Shown here: positions 12,874-23,600 of the stretch, piece after piece
Position numbering within the stretch: the stretch's first letter is position 1
Layout of the letters: every line of letters starts with the position of its first letter
DNA from: Lichenostomus cassidix
Taxonomy: Eukaryota > Chordata > Aves > Passeriformes > Meliphagidae
DNA: 64,000 nt
Direction of reading: 5' to 3'
Assembly (NCBI GenBank): GCA_008360975.2
Contig: CM039187.1
Span: 17,749,094 to 17,813,093 of the forward strand
Program-made: the position numbers and the translations under genes
The notes under the pieces: model-generated
Told to the model about the DNA's origin: nothing
What the model saw: only the letters and a program-made list of their open reading frames with translations
The model's database searches: none

Positions 12874-14036
12874 CTAATTATGAGAAGTCATGTGCCGGGA
12901 TAAATGATGGCGTTCTCGGAAGTACTCATGGCAAATGGGACATGTCAGCTTCTCCTCTCGTCTCCTCTTGCACTGGGATTCAGTTGAGGAGTATTCTTTT
13001 TTGTGATGTGACCGCATGTGGAAGACTAAATCAGATGTCATGCGAAAGGAGAGGTTGCATTTGGCACACCAGTTCTGGGCAGCCACTCCAAAGGATGTGA
13101 AGGTGGGGGGAAGAAGAGTCAAGGAAGAGGAGGAGGAGGAAGTGGTGGTTGCATTTTGTAACTGTCCTCCTGCTTGTTTGGGCCACGGTTCTGAGGTATA
13201 TGGGAAAACATTGCTCCGAGTGATGCTTGTCTGCAGCATCTGAGCATTACACAAATCACTGACAAAGAACTTGGAATTGAGAAGAGTGCTGCAGCACATG
13301 ATGTCTGCGGTGGCAATGAAGCCAGACAGCTCCCCCAGGCTCTTTGCTGACTCACTCATGGGATGAGAAGAATTTATGGCAGCTCTTTCTGTTACACACT
13401 TACTGGGTTTGCTGAAAGCACTCTTCTGTTCTCCCCGAGCTCTGGTGGGCCAAACAAAGGAGAATGCACTACCAGAGGAGTTCAGCAACACTTCCTTTGA
13501 TACCTGCTCTTTACCAAGTGGGACTGTGCCATCCTCCTGTTCTGGCTCCTGCAGTCTCTCATTCCTCAGCTTCTCTTTCATCCTCCTGACCTCAGTGAAA
13601 GCGCTCTGCTTCTGCTCTAAAGCATCCTTCCTAGCTGACTGCCTCCCTGAACTAAGCTTCCAGACAGAACCAGCCAATGTATGCTCTCCCATAACCTCCT
13701 CCTTGCCCCCACAGTTACGTTCCTCAGTCAAATTATTAGTTTTCTCCAACAACACTGTTTTCCTGCTCCTGTTGTTCTCAGGATCTTCAGATTTTGCTCT
13801 CTTCTCTCCAATGAGACCATTTGCATCATCTTTACAAGCTGCCATTTTGACTTCTAGGTCCCTTGCCAGACTGTGGAAATTTGTGGTCTGCTCAGCTAGG
13901 TTGTTCTTTTCAGTTTTTGGGTTCTGGAAGTTTCTCCACAGCAGAGCACTCTTCTCTGGGACACAGAGGAAGCGGACATGGGACAGATAGGAGTGCTCAC
14001 ATTTAAAGACTCGGTCACATTCTTGGCATCTCAACT
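12874..14036 (-). CDS. ZNF488: ZNF488 terminal coding exon (zinc fingers and stop)
   Basis: Acceptor (minus) gtttctgcag, then AG completing the Glu codon, then LRCQECDRVF. The exon runs uninterrupted for 386 codons to the stop at 12876-12874. It holds one C2HC and two C2H2 fingers with a Glu/Lys/Ser-rich linker, including a run of six serines near 13130. The long open frame on the opposite strand (13376-13990) is its antisense shadow. Confidence 0.95.
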
Positions 14037-17000
14037 CTGCAGAAACAGACAACAAATGATGAGTTTTGCAAAGGTGCACTCATGGATGGATGCAGATCCC
14101 AATCTTGTTATTGACACAAACAAAAAAAACCAGAAACACACAAGGTTACACATGGTAAAGCTAATGCCAGTGCAGAATCAGGTCCCTTCCTCCTTTGCAA
14201 AATGGTTCACTCTTATTTGCTTCCATGCTTCTGGGCTACTGGCAGAAATTATTTCATTTAGACTCTCAAGCCTAGATTTTATTACATAAAATGTAATTTT
14301 ATGCAATAAATGTACATAAAATGGCCAGCACACCATGATCTAGATAAAACCATTTAGACTTTATAATGATTTGAAGTCTAAACCCAGATTTGGGTCTCCA
14401 TTTCTTAATGAAGTCACTGGCTTTAATTCGGCATGAATGTTAAATGCTATATATCCAAGCAATAATGAGTTTTAGAGCTGGATTCAAAGATTTTTACATA
14501 AGCCTCTATTTTTAGGATACTCCGGAAGTTTAATACTGTTCAAAAATCTGATCTTAATGCCTGAAGCCCTCACTCATGCTCACTTGGCAAGCTGTTATAT
14601 GCCTTAAGGCACAGATGTCTGTGGCACGGAAAATTATGTTCAAAGTGAAACAATGCCAGTGATGGGTAGGAGGAATGAGGAACAGTTTCTTTCTGGCCTT
14701 CAGACCTACTGCATCTCTGGCTCCTTGCAATGATTGATTGCCCATGAAGAGATGATACATAATTCAGCAACCAACACCAACATGGCACATCTTAACCTTT
14801 GTGAACGATATCCATGCTATATGATTCCACAACAGTGGTTTTAAAATGCAAGGGATGACAGACAGCACCTGAGGCCTGGGATACATAGGAAAGTTCATAA
14901 ATTGGTTGGGTGGAAATATAGATTCCTAATCTGGAGCTCAGCACAGCTTAGATCACTTTACAAATTACAGAAGCTGGACTTTTTTTAAAAAAATAAGGCT
15001 AGTGAAATGGGTGCAATATTATAGCTGCGAGATTGAAGTCTTGAGTCTAGATAGTGTTTCCTGTGCAAGGAAAACTTTTCCCTGGTAAATCCAAAGGGCT
15101 GGCAGTATGAGTCTACACAGAAACTAACAGAATACACTGAAACCAGCTGGAATGATTTAGTCAGTTCCTGCTACGAATGTGCCTATATTAATTTAATATT
15201 TACAGACAAATTACCATATAAACTTGCTAACTCATATCTCTATCAACCAACACCTTTACTAACTAATCTATATAAGCTTTGTTTAAACCAGCTAAAGGGA
15301 ATATAAAAAGAGCTTTGTTCCAGTCTAACTAGATAATATTTGGAGCAAATGACAGCTGGAGTCAGACTTGGCATGGACCTGACTGACCCGCTTAGTGTCT
15401 CTGTAATCTGGATTTTTAGTTTTGTAACAACTTCCAGGTCAATTTCTTTTTGAGCAATGAACTTCCAGCAACATCTCAGAAATGAAAGCTTGCCCTTTTC
15501 GTCATTTCCACTGTGTCACACACTCAATAGGCACTCTGTGCTGCATGCAGTACTGTTAAGTTTGTTGTGCATTTTTAAAGCCCTGCTCATTTACAAGATT
15601 AAAGCTGAACACTAATCTATACCTGATTTCTCAATCAGGCTAAAAAAGGCCGATTTCCTGTTGATAATTTAGACTTCCAGGATTCCAAGTTATACAAGTG
15701 CATAGATTTCCACTGCATAGCTCAAAAATTTCAGCATGAATCCCCAGTGCACCATCCTCTGCTAGAAAGTAGCAATGAGAATGGCATTAAAAACTGCAAA
15801 TTTGTTCTTGCTCTGTCTCTCCAGCTCAAACCCCAAAGCAGAAGGTCTTTTCGCGTAGCTGACCAGCTAAGGATTTAGACAGGCTTTGTACTAGATGACA
15901 ACCCCATACTAAAGCAGATGCAGACTCTCACTTCTGTCCTCAGTGACCTCTGCAGTCAGCAACTTGGTACTTACCACTCTGGGGACTCTGAGCTTTTATC
16001 TCATTGAAACCCAAGAGGCTGGAAAGCTCCTCATCATACCAGACAAGCAGTTCCTCATTTTTGTTGATTTTCCTGGTAGAACGATAATATAACTGACTGT
16101 TTTCTAAGTAAGCTTCCAAGTTCTGCTCCTTGCTATTGGCAGCTGCTTGTACAAGTCTCATCCAAGGCAGACCTGTGGGACTGTGCACAGATGTAACATC
16201 TACCTGTAAGACAGGACACAAAGAAGGGAAGTTACAGCTCTTGAGTCCCACAGCAAGATTTTCATCCAATTCAAGAACAAAGCCTGTTTTCTGCCTCACA
16301 CTGAGCAAATATGACAAAGCTTGAACCCAACACATCCGCCAGTGTCACCAAAACCAAAGGCATCATAGGGAGAAAGCTGCCCCAGTGGGAGGGCTGAGAG
16401 CTCTGGGAACACAGCTGCAGGGCAAGGAGAAGGAGACATCAATGCTCAGGTGTAACCTCCCAGGCCTGGTATATTGGCTCTAGTCCTGTCCTGTGCACAC
16501 TGACCCATGGGACTGTGCCAGGTGGGGATCACAGAGGAACAGGATGTGTGATCCTCTCTAAGAAAGGACCTCAATCCCATGGGGAAACAGGATATGAGTC
16601 AGGAATTGTGCAAGTGTTGTCAGCTGGGGGGGTGAGGGACGTGCAGATCCCTGGATCAGTGCAGTGTGAAACTGGGAATGAATATACACTCAGGACAGTG
16701 GAGTTTTTCACTGACATAACAGGATATGGATCAGGAAATGTAAAAAAAAACATAGTTATTTGATTAAGTACCCAAAGTAGGCATCTGCATATCTGTTTGG
16801 CTAGATTACACAAAATACAGATTTTAATAAGTACAACTAGGAAGCACTTACATGATCTCTTTACTTTATCAGAAATAAAATTATATATTCCTGTTTTAAC
16901 CTTTGCTAGATTAATTAAATTCAATTAAGGTATCTAAAGAGATAAACCTCATCAGGTCAATTTTTTTTTTTGTTAAATAACTTCTGAGAGTTGCAAGGGG

Positions 17001-20000
17001 TTGATCTACTTTCAATTTGTGTGCATTCAGAAATACCAAACAAATTAAGATAAAAAACATTTCTCAGGTCGTAAGGTCAGGAACTAAAAAGTTAAAAAAA
17101 TATTAAGTTTATTGCTTAAGTTAAATTTCTTTCTGTGTGTATATTACAGCACAGTCCTAAATCACATATAATCTTTACTCCACTCCCAAGTCATTTAGTC
17201 ACAGGTTGACCATGAAATAATATAAGTACAAAACATTTGGCTTTATCTTCCTCATTCAGTGTGTGACTCCAATCTTAGTTACTTTATTACACTGAATAGG
17301 GAATGAATTATTTCTTTAGTGTTTTTTTCTTGGTGTTTACCGCAGCAGATCTGTGCCCTCTGCAACGTTTGAAAGACGGGGAAGATTTTAGTAGCTTGAA
17401 GGCAGAAACACAGGGCGATCAAGGGCAACATTTACATGCATAAAAAGCCTCAAATAATTTTTGAAGCACTAAGTCATTGTTTAGAAAGGAAGAATTTTGA
17501 AAATGAAAAATTTCTAATGACAAGTATGATCTAAATTTCACCCCAAGCAATGTATAGCTCTTTGTTTTCCACTAATTGCAGGGCAGCCATTCATTGGTGT
17601 TTGGTACCAGAAACAGTATTTTGGCTAATTATTTCTCTGGTTTTAACTGACTATTACCTACCATGAAAAGTTTGATGACATTAGTAGCTTGGATACAAGA
17701 ATGAAACATTAAGAGACCATTAGGATAAGAGTTAATTAGTGTAAGAGAGAAAATAAATTAGCATGCCCTGTAACTGCTTCTCTCTAAATGCCATGGTAAT
17801 TAACAATGATTGAGAAATACAAGTGTCTGACAGCGACACAAGAACACCCACCCACACAGAGTGGCTGTAACTAATAGCTATGACAGAGGCTGTCATATTT
17901 TAGTTGCTGTGTTTCAGAAATTCCAAGCAGCCACCCAGTGCTCTAAGCAAAGTCAAAGGGAGCACAGCTCCTCCAGGAACCAGGACTCCAGGGAAAGAGC
18001 TCAGTGAGCTTAAAGTAGGGGAGGAGAAGTACCAGACATAAGATCTGGGTGCTGCCAACTAGAAGCATGAACCAGCTTTAGTTTTTCCATGTGTTTAGAG
18101 ACACTATAAATGCAACAAAGGCACCCTCTTCTGGAGATGTCAACCCCTCGGATGGATCCTTGTCACCCATTTATGAGGTAAGGGCTTCACAGCCCAACAT
18201 CTCACTCATAGCTGGGCTATGGAGGCAACACGGCTCCCTTGGGAGATGCTGGAGGAGAAGAGAGAAAAAAGGACTTTTCCTTGAAACCCAAAAGAAGCTG
18301 TAAGAGGCAGAGGAACTGAGCTGGAAGGAACTACCTGTGCCAATGGCTGCCAAGGCATCTTCTTTGCCCAAGCGTACAAACTGGGCCAAGGAGCTCAAAT
18401 TAAGGTCTTCAAGAAAATGAGGAAAAAAAGTGGAGTCCCCCTTTGGTGTAAGAAAAAAAGCCCAAGATGATGAAACCGTTCTTAGAAATAATATTCCCCA
18501 AGGTCTTGCAGGAGTGCTGATGAGCTACAATGAACAGAAACCTCAGTTGCAACAAATCCACCTTACTAAATTATTCCTACATGTATTCTGTTTGTACTAT
18601 AACCATATAGCAAAACCCAGTTCTTGTTTTGTACTTCAGTGCCATGATGAAAACATAGTATCATGATTGAATTTTTAATTACTACACACAGAGTTAGGAG
18701 CTTAATGGTACTTCCTGATTTCTGGAAGGTTTACTTTTAATTATGAGTAGTTAACAGGATATGGGACTACTGATTGCATCTGAAGCAGCTAATTGCACAA
18801 AATTTCATGTATTTACTGCCAAAAGACAGAGATCTGAGCCAACTCAGGCATCCAATTTCATTGCTGCATAGCAATTACTTAGCTCAAGTGTAGAAAAACA
18901 CCAAGGCCATCCCTCTGGAGGGCTCTTCCAATGTAGAAAACCTTTGAGGCTCTCTCTACAGTAATTCAAAACTCCCAGGAGAAATACAGAAATATTCCAA
19001 AAATAAAGCCTCATTTCAGGACAGGTCTCTCTCCAAAGAGTTTGTCGGTCTCCTGGAGTACTAATAACACTGTCCAGGAAAGCAAACTTGTGCCAGAGAC
19101 TCAAAATAGTCAGATAAACCCAAAGCCTCTTCTTCTCTTTTTTAATATGCTTAAAGCAGAAGTGTAGAACAGGTATCTCTGAACAACTGTATCTTCCATA
19201 TCACACATACGCCCTGGGGTTTCTCTGCTCCAGAGCACAGAAATCTTAGGCAAACCTGGATCTCTCCCAGATCCATCCATGCCACAGAATATGGGAAATT
19301 GGCTTTCCTCACATTGTAAAACACCTCCCTGTCTTTATCTACACCAATGGTGACTGAAAGGCACTCCAAGACCCAGAAAGGTAGGGTAAGAGGTTAGCGT
19401 AAGAAATATGCATTGCTCAAATTAAAATGTTACAACAGATAGTGACAGTGGAACACAAACATCTGGGGAACTAGAGCTGGAGAGTTAACAGGCCATCACA
19501 ATCCTGGGGTTTCTGCCTTCCCTACAGTGTTGGGAAAGTGTAGCTGTAACACAGACATACATATCTAAGGGAACTTTAGGAGGTCCACGTACTAATAGCA
19601 ATTAAGTTGTGGCTGCCTGAAGATTGTGTGGACTAGCTGCCTAACTGCCATGTGGTTTCACTTTTAAGGATAATGAAGCACACTGGGTTAGCAGTTGCTC
19701 AGATCTGTAAATAAATGCTGTGAATGTACCACCTGCATCAATCAGTGCAATGCCACAGTCTTCCCCCTCTGTTCTCACACAGCTGTCACACCTCCTGATA
19801 AACCTCCGTTGTAAGGACAAAACCTGAACTAGAGGTTACTAAACTATGTGTTCCTCTTTCCTCCTATTCCACATCAGATCTGAAGCAGGTCATCAGTCAT
19901 CAGCATAGAAGTGGGACTTTGCATTCTTCCTGCAAAGGAAACAGTTTTCATTAGGTGTCGCTGTCGAGCAGCTAGCAGAGTAATGAATGCATCGGGTCTC

Positions 20001-20606
20001 AGTGGCAAGAAGGAATGACCTTTATTGTTTTGATTTCATCACATTTATAGAGTTCTCAAAAGTCACCCAGATTGGTCAGTCAGAAGCCTTCCCCCAGGCC
20101 TGATTGGCCAGGCCTGCACTGTCCAAGTTCTGGGACACTGTTCCAAAACATCCAAACTTTATCTTTATTTACAAAAACACAAGAAAGCTTCCCATGGGAA
20201 AAACTGTGCTAGCCACAATTAGGTCCTTCCAGTCTACAGCTCATATATCAGAAATGCACTGGCTACTTCTCTTTGAAGGCGCTGCTACTTTTGCTGAACA
20301 AAACAAAAACTCACCCCTAGCACAGCTGCCTTCTCAGGGATGCTGTAACTCTTTTTAATATGTATAACATTAAACACTTTTTTCTCATACCTTAAATACA
20401 TAGTGGATGTTCCGTCTATCAGAACACTTGAGAGCAATGAAAGCTACAGTGTCCAGCAGAGTGTTCTGGAGCATGCATGGTCCAAAAACAACTTCTTCAG
20501 GGATGTCTTGTGTGGTATGAACAGTAGCCAGTATGTCTGGAAAATGGTGATGCAGAAGCTTGTTGTCACTTGTCCAAAGAAATTTAGGCAAAGATGTAAG
20601 TTCCAT
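12874..20606 (-). CDS. ZNF488: PRDM8-like zinc-finger protein, ZNF488 by synteny, with complete PR domain (535 aa)
   Basis: Three coding exons on the minus strand, 20606-20391, 16203-15975 and 14036-12874, join in frame (216 + 229 + 1163 nt) into 535 codons plus stop. Exons 1-2 encode a PR/SET-type domain (about residues 20-135), with IPEEVVFGPC, AFIALKCSDRR, QNLEAYLENSQLYYRSTR and NEELLVWYDEEL. Exon 3 encodes a C2HC finger (C152, C155, H168, C173), a long low-complexity linker rich in Glu, Lys and Ser, and two C2H2 fingers (C472, C475, H488, H492 and C514, C517, H530, H534). This layout is that of PRDM8. The position between RBP3 and ANTXRL marks it as ZNF488, the PRDM8 paralogue, a nuclear regulator linked in mammals to oligodendrocyte differentiation. 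Promoter and leader exon are probably in the CpG island at 31.26-32.18 kb. The name is by synteny and family; the structure is well supported. Confidence 0.9.
14037..15974 (-). other. ZNF488 intron between coding exons 2 and 3
   Basis: GT-AG intron of 1938 nt. Nothing recognisable as a gene, RNA or mobile element. Confidence 0.75.
15975..16203 (-). CDS. ZNF488: ZNF488 second coding exon (PR domain, C-terminal half)
   Basis: Acceptor (minus) gtcttacag, then GTA GAT GTT; donor AGTG|gtaagt, leaving one base of a Glu codon. 229 nt encoding LPWMRLVQAAANSKEQNLEA, the LYYRSTRKI segment and ELLVWYDEELSSLLGF. These are diagnostic for the C-terminal half of PRDM8-type PR domains. Confidence 0.92.
16586..16745. 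repeat. Two related segments about 132 bp apart
   Basis: A 20-nt-scale string starting aacaggatatg and containing tcagga occurs at 16586 and, slightly changed, at 16718. The rest of each unit is too diverged to align by eye. It may be an old minisatellite or repeat fragment. Confidence 0.45.
19950..19955. repeat. Target-site duplication, left copy (ATTAGG)
   Basis: Six bases directly before the LTR terminus TGTCGCTG, identical to 20218-20223. Confidence 0.88.
19956..20217 (-). mobile_element. Solo LTR, endogenous-retrovirus type, 262 bp, minus orientation
   Basis: The element is bounded by TG and CA and flanked by a perfect 6-bp direct repeat, ATTAGG. Read on the minus strand it has two CCAAT boxes (20107-20103 and 20075-20071), a TATA box (ctataaat, 20050-20043) and an AATAAA signal (20026-20021), followed by a short tail ending gacagcgaca. 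That order is a U3-R-U5 promoter and polyadenylation layout. Six-bp target duplications are typical of class II (ERVK/alpha/beta) retroviruses. No internal coding region is present, so it is a recombined solo LTR. It lies in ZNF488 intron sequence in the sense direction, about 170 bp from the first coding exon. Confidence 0.88.
20218..20223. repeat. Target-site duplication, right copy (ATTAGG)
   Basis: Six bases directly after the LTR terminus AGCCACA, identical to 19950-19955. Confidence 0.88.
20391..20606 (-). CDS. ZNF488: ZNF488 first coding exon (PR domain, N-terminal half)
   Basis: 72 codons from ATG at 20606-20604 to the donor AAG|gtatgag. The exon itself probably starts at 20613, just after an acceptor (minus strand tgttttttacag), giving seven bases of leader before the ATG. 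The start was chosen because the distance from this Met to the conserved FPDILATVHTTQDIPEE stretch matches that in PRDM8. Upstream in-frame Met codons lie beyond the acceptor. It encodes FGPCMLQNTLLDTVAFIALK and ends NIHYVFK. Confidence 0.87.
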
Positions 20607-23600
20607 TATAAACCTGTAAAAAACACAAGAAATCACACTTGGCATAGAGATGGAAGTGGAAGGTGGCATCACTAGCTGAAGTACAAAACCTTCCAGAAGC
20701 TGTAGGTGAACTGTAAGAGTATGTCAGGACATTGTTGCTTACAGAGTTTTCAGCTTTATTAACATCCAGTTCAGAAAGAGAAAGGTTACTTTGCACTAAA
20801 CCAAAATCTTAGGTTTGTAAACAAGTGAATTACTCTTCCTGGAATAGACAGATAGACCAAGACTTAACTGCTACTCTCTACAGATAGGAATAAGAAGCTT
20901 TGGGAAAAATACGCAAAATTTTCAGTGAGTAGAACTCAGCATATCCTTGTTAAGCATGATATCAGATATCCTTCTTATTTATTATTAATAGTTTGTGGAA
21001 GTGTAAATAAAGGTAGAGAAAGAGAACAGCAACCAAGAAAACCAAGACTTTTTGAAATAAATTTTGAATAAGCTGTGCTTTTTTCACTTGAGTGCAACAC
21101 CAGTCTAGCTTCTGGTCAGCTGCTACAAAACCAGGAATAACCTGAGTGCTGAGTCTACCCACCCAGAATGAACAAAGTTTGTGGATATTCCTGAAAAGAA
21201 TTCTTTTCATCCTGCCTCAAAATGTTATCAGCTGTTGTTGAGAAAATCAAATCAGATTATGGTTCTTTGCATAGTGATACTCTTAGCACAATGTTAGTAG
21301 AGATTGCTGTCTTTAGAGGATTAATTTTCCTGCCCTGAATGAAGAATAATATATTTGTCATTGCAGAGGCAAATTCTGCAACATGAGCCACAATCTGAGA
21401 ACTCGGTATGCAGCAAGAAGACAGGCTTGAGTTGTTTGTCATTCTAAGCCTCTCTGGGTTTCTAATAAAGATATTGCCATCTCCAACTCCCAGCTGGAGG
21501 TCATGGAAAACCCCTCATTTACGCCATCAAGAGCTGGATCAGGTCCATTAGGCAGAGAAAATTAAAGAGAACAGCAACAAGCCCTGAAGAGGCCTTAGCC
21601 TAATAAATCCTGAGATAGAAGGGCTGAAGATCTAGTCTAATCTTTCTCACTCTCTGACAACAGAATTGATTTGTTACTCACTGACTCATGACTTAAACTG
21701 AAGTGGTATTAAGAGCTCATGAGAGTTGTACTGATTTAACTAAATCAATTTCTAAATCAGTGTAGTTAATTCAGTATAATTTGTTCCTTGTAGGCAAGGT
21801 CTATGAGCCTACCCTAAAAATATTAAAATACATGGTCATACATTCAGTATGTAGTAAACATCAGAAGGATGAAGGCATAAACCAGACAATTAAGGCAAAG
21901 TGGGATAACATACCTCCTCTATCCCACCTGAAGCATCCCTCAAACTCAGTATGACATTACAGTTTGCTTGCTTCTAAGTGACTTGTTAATTTAATCTGTG
22001 ATCAGACAAAAAAATCTGCCAAACCTACAGGTGTAAGTGACAAACTCTCGAAGTGCCAGCCTGGCAGCTGTGGAAGCACAGAACTCAACTCCTTCATGGA
22101 AGGGTCACTTTTGTGAAAAGTTGTGAAAAGCATGCACTGTGATTACACAGCCGATGGGACTGTTAGGTCAGCCTTGCACCAAAAGGCTTGGGCACTGGGA
22201 AGATCCATCTTTTCCAATCATTTGGCGAATGCACCATCTAGTGTCACATCTCAGCATAACACTGTCCCACGACAGGGCAAAGCAGGACATCCGCCAGTCC
22301 CTGCTGCCGATGTGTTTTATCACCACAGCTCCTGAGCACCCTGTCAGGCAGGAATCGTTTCTCTCAGGAGGGGGTCATTCTCTCTGCCACTCTCTGCTCA
22401 GACAGGTTAGCTGCCTCTACAGGTACTGGGCTTGATAGGGTCTGATCAGGGTTATATCATGTAGGGAGAGGAATTTAAATCTGCGGTGTTGACTTTTTAC
22501 AGTGCTGGCTGAAGATGTGCTGCTGGTATTTAGAGGGGAGAGTGGGGATACTCTGCAGCCAAGGAAGTCACCAAACAGTGCAAAAAAGCTGTCCCCTCTG
22601 CAGCCACAAGATTTCATCTTCTGTTACTGAGGCAAGTTCATCAGCTGAGGTATAACAGTGAGCAAACATGAATGTACAGCTTTCAAAAACAAACTGCTAC
22701 CTCTGCAAAGTGATGCACTGCATCCTGTGAGTTTTCCAACCTGCCCTTGCTCAGGGCTCTCCATTTCAAAGTGTAGGGCAGGACTGGAACAAGTCCTCCC
22801 TTCTGCAAAGGTGAGGGGTGGTAGGGGGTTCTCTGGTAGCTGCCACCCTCACCATGGAGAACTAAAATACTGACTTTGTCAGAACTAAAGAATGAAGCTT
22901 GAGACATGACTTGAGAGAAGAGAAAAAGTTCAACTTATTTACTTTCTGAACTTTCTGGTGGAGCAAAGGAAATAAAACAGATGGGCTGAAGGGAGGTAAA
23001 AGGACCATGGACAACAGGAGTAAGAGATGAAGAGGAGAGAAGTATCTACAAAAGCTTCACAGGCATCACTGTAATATTATGGCTGGATTGTGCAACTCAG
23101 CAGCTGCAGCATAAAAGAGGTAATGCATTTTTACATTGCAGACTTTTTGAAATTACTTCTCAAAATTACTTTCCAATGGCTGTTACTGTTAAAGAAACTT
23201 ATCAGGCTGTGCGGCACTTTTAAAGAAAGTTTACTAACATAGATTTTATCTTTGTCCTGTGACCCTGAGGATGGTGGTGTCTGGAAAATGCACAGAGAGG
23301 TGCCTTTTCAGCAAAGCTCAGCAAAGTTCAGCAGTATCCCAAGCCTAAACCCACATAGTGCTTTTCTCCCAGTAAGTCCAGTCAAATACTCACTGACACT
23401 TTACAGAAGTAAATCTCAACAGAGTATGGGCATTATGTTGGATTTGTTGGATTTTCAGAGAGATTCAGCAGGAGTATGACTACACTGTGGCACCTGTCAG
23501 TGCAGAAGGTGGCTGTGTAATAGTCAATGCAACCTCATGCTTTGAAAACACCACCAGAGATCCCAGAACTGCTGAAATGCAGCAGCACCACCCACAGCAC

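Larger units (their letters stand above)
16204..20390 (-). other. ZNF488 intron between coding exons 1 and 2
   Basis: GT-AG intron of 4187 nt that splits the PR domain. It contains a solo LTR at 19956-20217 and a pair of similar segments about 132 bp apart (16586 and 16718). No other coding sequence is evident. Confidence 0.75.

Noticed and set aside
13376..13990. 204-codon plus-strand open frame
   Set aside because: Exact antisense of the ZNF488 zinc-finger exon, which has clear homology on the other strand.
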